From contig NZ_NFVA01000040.1 in assembly GCF_002264395.1 (NCBI RefSeq), positions 1-61,656 on the forward strand: DNA of 61,656 nt, in the 5' to 3' direction. This document shows, one piece after another, positions 55,246 to 61,656 of this stretch. The translations under genes were made by a program, and so were the position numbers. Each line of letters starts with the position of its first letter. The stretch's first letter is position 1. Under the pieces are notes generated by a model that was given only the letters and a program-made list of their open reading frames with translations, did no database searches and had not been told where the DNA came from. The stretch is from Paenibacillus sp. VTT E-133291 (lineage in GTDB: Bacteria; Bacillota; Bacilli; Paenibacillales; Paenibacillaceae).

Positions 55246-56123
55246 AATATATAGGATTTAACAATGGTGTCATTGATGCAAGACAAGCCGTGGTTTCCGC
55301 ACTGGATCACGGTTTTTTATACGGCATAGGATTGTTCGAGACCTTTCGTACGTATAGGGGAGTGCCTTTTCTGCTGGAGCGTCATTTGAAGCGTATGGCA
55401 GAGGGGTGCAAAGAGCTTGGCATTCCATTTGCGCAGGATGTCGATCAGCTGCAGGAGTGGATTCAGCGTGTAATGGATAAAAATGAATTAAAAGAAGCTT
55501 ATATACGCTATACAGTGACCGCTGGTGAAGATATTCTCGGATTACCCGCAGGTGATTATTGCGAACCTAATCATTTGCTGTACATCAAAGCGCTGCCGAA
55601 TGTATCCGAAAAGATATATAGCGAAGGCAAAGATCTGCAACTGTTGTCTTTACGGCGTAACACTCCGGAGGGAGCCGTTCGATTCAAGTCTCTGCATTAT
55701 ATGAATAATATTTTGGCCAAGCGTGAGCTTAGAGGTTATGTCTCTGCGGCCAATGGTGCTGAAGGACTGATGTTGACTGCACAAGAGGTTATGGCAGAGG
55801 GCATTGTCAGCAACATCTTTTTTATAAAAAATAATATTCTCCACACTCCAGATATCTCAACTGGGATTCTTCCGGGAATTACCCGGGAAATGGTAATGGA
55901 GCTCGCTCGTAGTGCTGGAATCAGGGTAGAAGAAGGCGCATATCATTGGGAACAGTTGAAAACAGCCGATGAAGTATTTCTTACCAATTCCGTACAAGAA
56001 ATTGTCCCGGTCGCAACGCTTTGGGAAAAAGATAAAAAATTCACCGTAGGCGATGGCCTTTGCGGCAGAATGACTTCGGATTTGATTTTATTCTATAGAG
56101 AAAGGACGGGAATATCGAAATGA
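55242..56123 (+). CDS. pabC: Aminodeoxychorismate lyase
   Basis: A 293-residue fold-type IV PLP enzyme that splits aminodeoxychorismate into p-aminobenzoate and pyruvate. [20 protein letters not shown] lies near 21, [15 protein letters not shown] (PLP Lys) near 149, EGIVSNIF near 187 and GILPGITRE near 208. It is coupled on both sides by ATGA overlaps (pabA, folP). The D-amino-acid/branched-chain transaminases share the fold; the operon decides the call. Confidence 0.92.
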   Translation: MKYIGFNNGVIDARQAVVSALDHGFLYGIGLFETFRTYRGVPFLLERHLKRMAEGCKELGIPFAQDVDQLQEWIQRVMDKNELKEAYIRYTVTAGEDILGLPAGDYCEPNHLLYIKALPNVSEKIYSEGKDLQLLSLRRNTPEGAVRFKSLHYMNNILAKRELRGYVSAANGAEGLMLTAQEVMAEGIVSNIFFIKNNILHTPDISTGILPGITREMVMELARSAGIRVEEGAYHWEQLKTADEVFLTNSVQEIVPVATLWEKDKKFTVGDGLCGRMTSDLILFYRERTGISK

Positions 56124-56977
56124 GACCAGCCATATTCAAGCGGACATACCGCTGTGGAAATACTGATTTGGAATTGGGAAATCGAACGCTGATTATGGGT
56201 ATCCTGAATGTAACCCCGGATTCTTTTTCAGATGGAGGACTTTGGGATGATCCGGACAAAGCAGTAGAACATGCGCTACAAATGGCCGCAGACGGTGCTG
56301 ATATTATAGATATTGGTGGAGAATCTACCCGTCCTGGTCATAAACCAGTGGGGCTTGAAGAGGAATTAGCTCGTGTATTGCCTGTCATCGAGAGTATTCA
56401 TCGAGCGGCACCGCATATCCCGTTATCTATAGATACCTACAAAGCTGAAGTGGCACGCCAAGCTATTGCTGCTGGTGCGCATATCATTAATGATATATGG
56501 GGCTGTAAGGCTGATCCGGAAATGGCGGCAGTGGCAGCTGCTGCAGACTGTCCCATTATTTTGATGCATAACCGGCAGGACCGTGATTATACGAATCTAA
56601 GTGCGGATATGTCGGCAGACCTTAAGGAAAGTATTGATCTTGCTTTAGCCGCAGGAGTGAAGCCAGCCAATATCATCTTGGATCCAGGGATCGGCTTTGC
56701 GAAGGATTGTAATGAAAATTTGCAGGCGATGATGCTTTTGGATGGATTGACTGAGTTTGGCTATCCACTGTTACTGGCGACTTCACGCAAAAAATTCATC
56801 CGTACCGTACTTGATTTACCCGCTGATGATGTTGTGGAAGGTACCGCAGCTACAGTAGCCTTTGGTATTGCTCAGGGCTGCCAAATTGTACGAGTGCATG
56901 ATGTGTCTCTAATAAAACGAACAGTCAAGATGTGTGATGCGATGTTGTATGCTGCACCTCCATTGGTGCGTGAATAA
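56120..56977 (+). CDS. folP: Dihydropteroate synthase
   Basis: A 285-residue TIM-barrel enzyme, the sulfonamide target. Motifs: IMGILNVTPDSFSDGG near 28, DIIDIGGESTRPGHKPV near 60, LSIDTYKAEVARQAIAAGAH near 102, DIWG near 124 and LDPGIGFAKDCNENL near 187. It joins PABA to the pterin pyrophosphate. The start overlaps pabC (ATGA). The motif residues are of the usual form. Confidence 0.96.
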   Translation: MRPAIFKRTYRCGNTDLELGNRTLIMGILNVTPDSFSDGGLWDDPDKAVEHALQMAADGADIIDIGGESTRPGHKPVGLEEELARVLPVIESIHRAAPHIPLSIDTYKAEVARQAIAAGAHIINDIWGCKADPEMAAVAAAADCPIILMHNRQDRDYTNLSADMSADLKESIDLALAAGVKPANIILDPGIGFAKDCNENLQAMMLLDGLTEFGYPLLLATSRKKFIRTVLDLPADDVVEGTAATVAFGIAQGCQIVRVHDVSLIKRTVKMCDAMLYAAPPLVRE

Positions 56978-57007
56978 AGATATTTTATAAAAAGGGCGGG
57001 TTTAAAG

Positions 57008-57370
57008 ATGGATAAAATGACACTGCATCGAATGGAATACTACGGATATCATGGTGTGTTTGAAGAAGAGCGTAAGCTGGGCCAACGTTTTTACATTGAT
57101 TTGGAGCTGGAACTCGATCTACAGGGAGCGGGCCAGAACGATGATTTGAACCAAACCGTAAACTATGCTGATGTGCATGAACTGGTCAAAAACATTGTCG
57201 AAATAAAGTCCTTTAAGTTAATTGAAGCTCTGGCAGAATATATTGCATCCTCCGTACTGGACACTTATACTGTTATCAATGCAGTAACGGTAAAGGTAAC
57301 TAAACCGCATCCGCCATTCGACATTCATTTTCAGGGAGTGACTGTGGAGCTGCGCAGAACTAGAAAGTGA
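57008..57370 (+). CDS. folB: Dihydroneopterin aldolase
   Basis: A 120-residue enzyme converting dihydroneopterin to hydroxymethyldihydropterin. MEYYGYHGVFEEERKLGQRF starts it (catalytic Glu and Tyr region); TVNYADVHELVKNIVE lies near 55, SFKLIEALAEYIAS near 71 and VTKPHPPFDIHFQGVTVEL near 98. AAGGGCGGG precedes the ATG. It ends in a GTGA overlap with folK. Confidence 0.95.
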   Translation: MDKMTLHRMEYYGYHGVFEEERKLGQRFYIDLELELDLQGAGQNDDLNQTVNYADVHELVKNIVEIKSFKLIEALAEYIASSVLDTYTVINAVTVKVTKPHPPFDIHFQGVTVELRRTRK

Positions 57371-57933
57371 GAACAAAGTCCATGAATATACATTCCACCT
57401 CTGAAGAATCAGAGGCTTATATTGCTTTAGGGGCTAATTTGGGCGACCGTGAAGGCACGCTGTCAGAGGCTTTGAACAGACTGAATAATCATGATGAAAT
57501 ATCGGTAGTTCGCTGCTCCAAAGTCTACGAGACAGAGCCGGTAGGTTATTTAGATCAGCCGCAGTTTCTTAATATGGCAGCAGCTTTGCGCACGACGCTT
57601 GCGCCAGAGACCTTGCTGGAAGTAATGCTGGGGATCGAAACGAAGCTGGGTCGTATCCGGGATATTCGCTATGGACCGAGAACGGTAGATCTAGATTTAT
57701 TGTGGGTAGAGGGCCAGACACTTGATACTCCGCATTTAACGTTACCGCATCCGCGTATGTTTGAGCGTGCATTTGTAATGCTTCCGCTCAGTGATATCGT
57801 TCCACAGAATGAACAGACTTCCGGACTCCGCAAGTTGATTACAGCAGCGCTTCAAGACATAGACGGGAAGGAAGGAATTCGATTGTGGACAACAAGCGTA
57901 TGGGACGGAGGGTCAGGGCATTCCGCAAGCTAA
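57367..57933 (+). CDS. folK: HPPK, 2-amino-4-hydroxy-6-hydroxymethyldihydropteridine diphosphokinase
   Basis: A 188-residue pyrophosphokinase. AYIALGANLGDREGTLSEAL lies near 17, YETEPVGYLDQPQFLNMAAA near 54, and RIRDIRYGPRTVDLDLLW near 95, with LPHPRMFERAFVMLPLSDI near 124. The GTG start overlaps the folB stop; the ATG at 57382 is an alternative start with no better RBS. The last 49 bases overlap the small regulator gene yazB in another frame. Confidence 0.94.
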   Translation: MRTKSMNIHSTSEESEAYIALGANLGDREGTLSEALNRLNNHDEISVVRCSKVYETEPVGYLDQPQFLNMAAALRTTLAPETLLEVMLGIETKLGRIRDIRYGPRTVDLDLLWVEGQTLDTPHLTLPHPRMFERAFVMLPLSDIVPQNEQTSGLRKLITAALQDIDGKEGIRLWTTSVWDGGSGHSAS

Positions 57934-58094
57934 AAGGTTATACTCAACAAGAACTTGCGGATCTCACTGGAATTTCCTTAGCTGTGCTTGGCGCAGTCGA
58001 GAGGGGAAATAGGCGTTTGGAAGATCAAATTTTAGATAAAATTGCGAATGTACTAGGGGTTACAACCGAAGAATTGGTTAACCCTGACTCATAA
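57885..58094 (+). CDS. yazB: Small XRE-family DNA-binding protein (YazB)
   Basis: A 69-residue protein that is a single helix-turn-helix domain (RVRAFRKLKGYTQQELADLT, then GISLAVLGAVERGNRRLEDQ). No effector domain follows. The position at the end of the folate operon matches yazB of B. subtilis, role unknown; control of the folate genes is only a guess. The start is GTG with GGAAGGA 9 bases upstream, inside folK, giving a 49-base overlap. Confidence 0.85.
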   Translation: MDNKRMGRRVRAFRKLKGYTQQELADLTGISLAVLGAVERGNRRLEDQILDKIANVLGVTTEELVNPDS

Positions 58095-58134
58095 TTTTTA
58101 AGCAATTCAAATAGGAATAGTGGAAGTGATACGA

Positions 58135-59151
58135 ATGCTGAAGATTGGCGACATTGAAATGAAAAATCAAGTTGTTCTGGCACCTATGGCTGGGGTGTGC
58201 AATCCGGCCTTTCGTCTAATCGCTAAAGAGTTTGGTACAGGTTTAGTCTGTGCGGAAATGGTGAGCGACAAGGCTATTATTCACGGGAATACGCGTACTC
58301 GCGAAATGTTGTTTGTAGATGAACGGGAGAAACCGCTTAGTTTGCAGATTTTTGGCGGGGATAGAGAATCACTGGTGCAAGCAGCTAAAGTGGTTGATAA
58401 AGAAACCAATGCTGATATTATCGATATCAATATGGGATGCCCAGTGCCTAAAGTAACTAAATGTGATGCGGGAGCCCGCTGGCTTTTGAATCCCGACAAA
58501 ATCTATGAAATGGTCTCTGCGGTTGTCGATGTTGTCGATAAACCCGTAACCGTGAAAATGCGGATTGGCTGGGATAGCGAACATATTTTTGTCGAGGATA
58601 ATGCGCGTGCAGTAGAGCGTGCCGGTGGCAAAGCTGTCAGTGTACATGGACGAACACGGGAGCAGCTTTACACGGGGCGTGCGGATTGGAATTATATCAA
58701 GATGGCAAAAGAAGCGGTCTCTATTCCGGTTATCGGCAATGGTGATGTCAACACACCTGAAGATGCCCGGGCAATGCTGGATCAGACCGGTTGTGATGGC
58801 GTAATGATCGGGCGTGGTGCGTTAGGTAATCCATGGATGCTGTTCCGTACGATTCAGTATTTAAGCACCGGGGAACTGATGCCTGAACCTGGATTGGATG
58901 AGAAGATTAAGGTTGCCATTCTTCATATGGATCGGCTGGTTGCACTTAAGGGAGAAGCAGTAGCCGTTCGGGAGATGCGTAAGCATATGGCTTGGTATTT
59001 AAAAGGCCTGAAATCTGCTGCACGAGTGAAGGATGTGCTCATGTTAGAGACAGAACGTGATGGAATGGTGAAGATTTTAAATGATTTTGTCGTTCAACTA
59101 CAGCATGAAGAAGAGAATAAGGGTAATGTAATGTCTGCTTCCGTAATATAA
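58135..59151 (+). CDS. dusB: tRNA-dihydrouridine synthase B
   Basis: A 338-residue FMN enzyme that reduces uridines in t[17 protein letters not shown] lies near 14, [20 protein letters not shown] near 97 (catalytic Cys in MGCP), VKMRIGW near 137, [12 protein letters not shown] near 168 and [13 protein letters not shown] near 194. A GTG at 58120 opens the frame, but [11 protein letters not shown] at 58135 matches the family N-terminus. Genomic order yazB-dusB-lysS is as in B. subtilis, with greA added here. Confidence 0.94.
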   Translation: MLKIGDIEMKNQVVLAPMAGVCNPAFRLIAKEFGTGLVCAEMVSDKAIIHGNTRTREMLFVDEREKPLSLQIFGGDRESLVQAAKVVDKETNADIIDINMGCPVPKVTKCDAGARWLLNPDKIYEMVSAVVDVVDKPVTVKMRIGWDSEHIFVEDNARAVERAGGKAVSVHGRTREQLYTGRADWNYIKMAKEAVSIPVIGNGDVNTPEDARAMLDQTGCDGVMIGRGALGNPWMLFRTIQYLSTGELMPEPGLDEKIKVAILHMDRLVALKGEAVAVREMRKHMAWYLKGLKSAARVKDVLMLETERDGMVKILNDFVVQLQHEEENKGNVMSASVI

Positions 59152-59203
59152 ACGTTATTTTCCTAACGCTTTTTGAACACATCCCACTTTATATGTGGTG
59201 TCA

Positions 59204-59232
59204 TTGACATTTTGTAGCGGTTCCAATATAAT
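59204..59232 (+). promoter_or_regulatory. Consensus sigma-A promoter of greA
   Basis: TTGACA (59204-59209), 17-bp spacer and TATAAT (59227-59232); both hexamers are perfect. A leader of about 110 bases with AGGAG at 59338-59342 follows. Confidence 0.85.
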
Positions 59233-59352
59233 TTCACAGTATAAAATCGCCGTTACAGTAAGTGCAATGCAGCAGGGAGGGTTCTTATCCTCCTAGATTA
59301 GCATATAGTATGGTGTTTTCAATAAATGTATACGACAGGAGAATCGGTTGAG

Positions 59353-59832
59353 ATGAGCGATAAAGAAGTCATCCTTACGCCGGACGGGCTAAAGCGTCTG
59401 GAAGATGAGCTGGAATTCCTCAAATCTGTGAAACGCCGCGAGGTTGCTGAACGGATTAAGGTAGCGATTGGCTACGGAGATATCAGTGAGAACTCGGAGT
59501 ATGAAGACGCGAAGAATGAGCAGGCTTTTATCGAAGGACGCGTTATCACCTTGGAGAAGATGCTTCGTAACGCGCGCATCATTAATAGCGACGAGATCGT
59601 TACTGATGTGGTAAGTATCGGTGTTACTGTAAGTGTTGAAGATTTGGAGTATGGTGACACTATGGAATACACGATCGTAGGTACAGCGGAGTCCGATCCA
59701 CTGAATAATAAGATCTCCAACGAAAGTCCAGTAGGCAAAGCCATCATCGGCAAGAAAATAGGCACGATTGTTGACGTTAATACACCTGCAGGCGTTATTC
59801 AATATAAAATTCTCGATATCAGAATGAAGTAG
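59353..59832 (+). CDS. greA: Transcription elongation factor GreA
   Basis: A 159-residue GreA: N-terminal coiled coil with the acidic tip [18 protein letters not shown] (about 37-55), and the C-terminal globular domain ([20 protein letters not shown], then [16 protein letters not shown]). It rescues backtracked RNA polymerase by stimulating transcript cleavage. The frame opens at 59326, but AGGAG fits the ATG at 59353, and [14 protein letters not shown] is the family start. In B. subtilis greA lies elsewhere. Confidence 0.96.
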   Translation: MSDKEVILTPDGLKRLEDELEFLKSVKRREVAERIKVAIGYGDISENSEYEDAKNEQAFIEGRVITLEKMLRNARIINSDEIVTDVVSIGVTVSVEDLEYGDTMEYTIVGTAESDPLNNKISNESPVGKAIIGKKIGTIVDVNTPAGVIQYKILDIRMK

Positions 59833-59922
59833 TGTACAGATCTTATAGTCTGTAAATAGATGTGCTGCCGAATGTATAAGTAGTTTTGTTGTATACAGGC
59901 AGATAAGGGAACATTGTTTGGG

Positions 59923-59949
59923 AAAGCTTCCTTAGGGAAGCTTTTTTTT
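59923..59949 (+). terminator. Terminator after greA
   Basis: AAGCTTCC and GGAAGCTT form an 8-bp stem around a 4-base loop, followed by eight T. Confidence 0.9.
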
Positions 59950-59959
59950 CAAAATATAA

Positions 59960-61510
<1,551 letters not shown>

Positions 61511-61656
61511 TATTTATACAACAATGAGCACAGGGGAGCTGTCTAGCGGCGGTTCTCCTTGGCTACTGTTGATCAGAAGGTAAAGGTTCTGGTATCGTTT
61601 TGAGGATATATAGCTTAATACTTATTTATTTGAAAAAAAGTGTTGCAATGAATCTC

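Overview
The window reads as the conserved origin-proximal core of an endospore-forming Bacillota chromosome, most likely Paenibacillus. The gene order follows the Bacillus subtilis csfB-to-lysS block almost gene for gene. It carries many spore-specific genes (gin/csfB, yabG, sspF, spoVG, fin, spoVT, a spoVB-like flippase, yabP, yabQ, spoIIE). Some details are not B. subtilis-like: an AbrB with a CxxC/CxxC tail, greA next to lysS, and hup and nadABC inside the block. The genus is inferred from general resemblance, not from a search. All but three protein genes lie on the + strand.

Layout. 1-80: 3' end of a 5S rRNA and the rrn terminator. 0.3-1.3 kb: an orphan lipoprotein and a membrane protein. 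1.5-9.3 kb: gin, a PLP decarboxylase, tmk, darA, yaaR, holB, ricT, yabA, a tRNA methyltransferase and rsmI (DNA replication, RNA modification, c-di-AMP sensing). 9.3-10.1 kb: a possible structured RNA, then abrB on the - strand behind Spo0A-box-like sites. 10.1-16.7 kb: an HD hydrolase in the place where metS usually lies, a TatD nuclease, a c-di-AMP (ydaO-type) riboswitch ahead of a yabE-like cell-wall gene, rnmV, rsmA and yabG. 17-24.1 kb: veg, sspF, ispE, purR, spoVG, glmU, prs, a small - strand gene, pth and fin. 24.2-33.1 kb: mfd, a PrsA-like foldase, spoVT, a flippase and mazG. 33.4-42.4 kb: hup, rqcP, yabP, yabQ, divIC, yabR, spoIIE, a repeat-rich gap, a VWA protein, a YabT-like kinase and tilS. 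42.5-52.7 kb: hpt, ftsH, nadABC, coaX, hslO, a parvulin and cysK. 53-58.1 kb: the folate operon pabB-pabA-pabC-folP-folB-folK-yazB. 58.1-61.5 kb: dusB, greA and lysS.

How the parts fit together. Several cassettes are translationally coupled by ATGA, GTGA or TAATG overlaps (yabB-rsmI, rnmV-rsmA, hup-rqcP, yabP-yabQ, nadB-nadC-coaX, pabB through folP). The promoters that can be read match the sporulation theme: Spo0A-box-like sites at abrB and spoVG, a sigma-H-type promoter at spoVG, and a 22-bp-spaced promoter at spoIIE. veg has two tandem consensus sigma-A promoters.

No phage, insertion sequence, CRISPR array or defence island is visible, and I do not find a wholly new gene system. The less explained material is non-coding: a bipartite ~100-bp hairpin repeat in three copies (about 5.0, 22.8 and 28.9 kb); a ~200-bp nested palindrome and a degenerate tandem repeat after spoIIE; a duplicated ~40-bp hairpin before pabB; a structured segment after rsmI; and abrupt GC-rich blocks inside three otherwise AT-richer genes. 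Where the longest reading frame starts on or before its own Shine-Dalgarno sequence I give the RBS-supported start.
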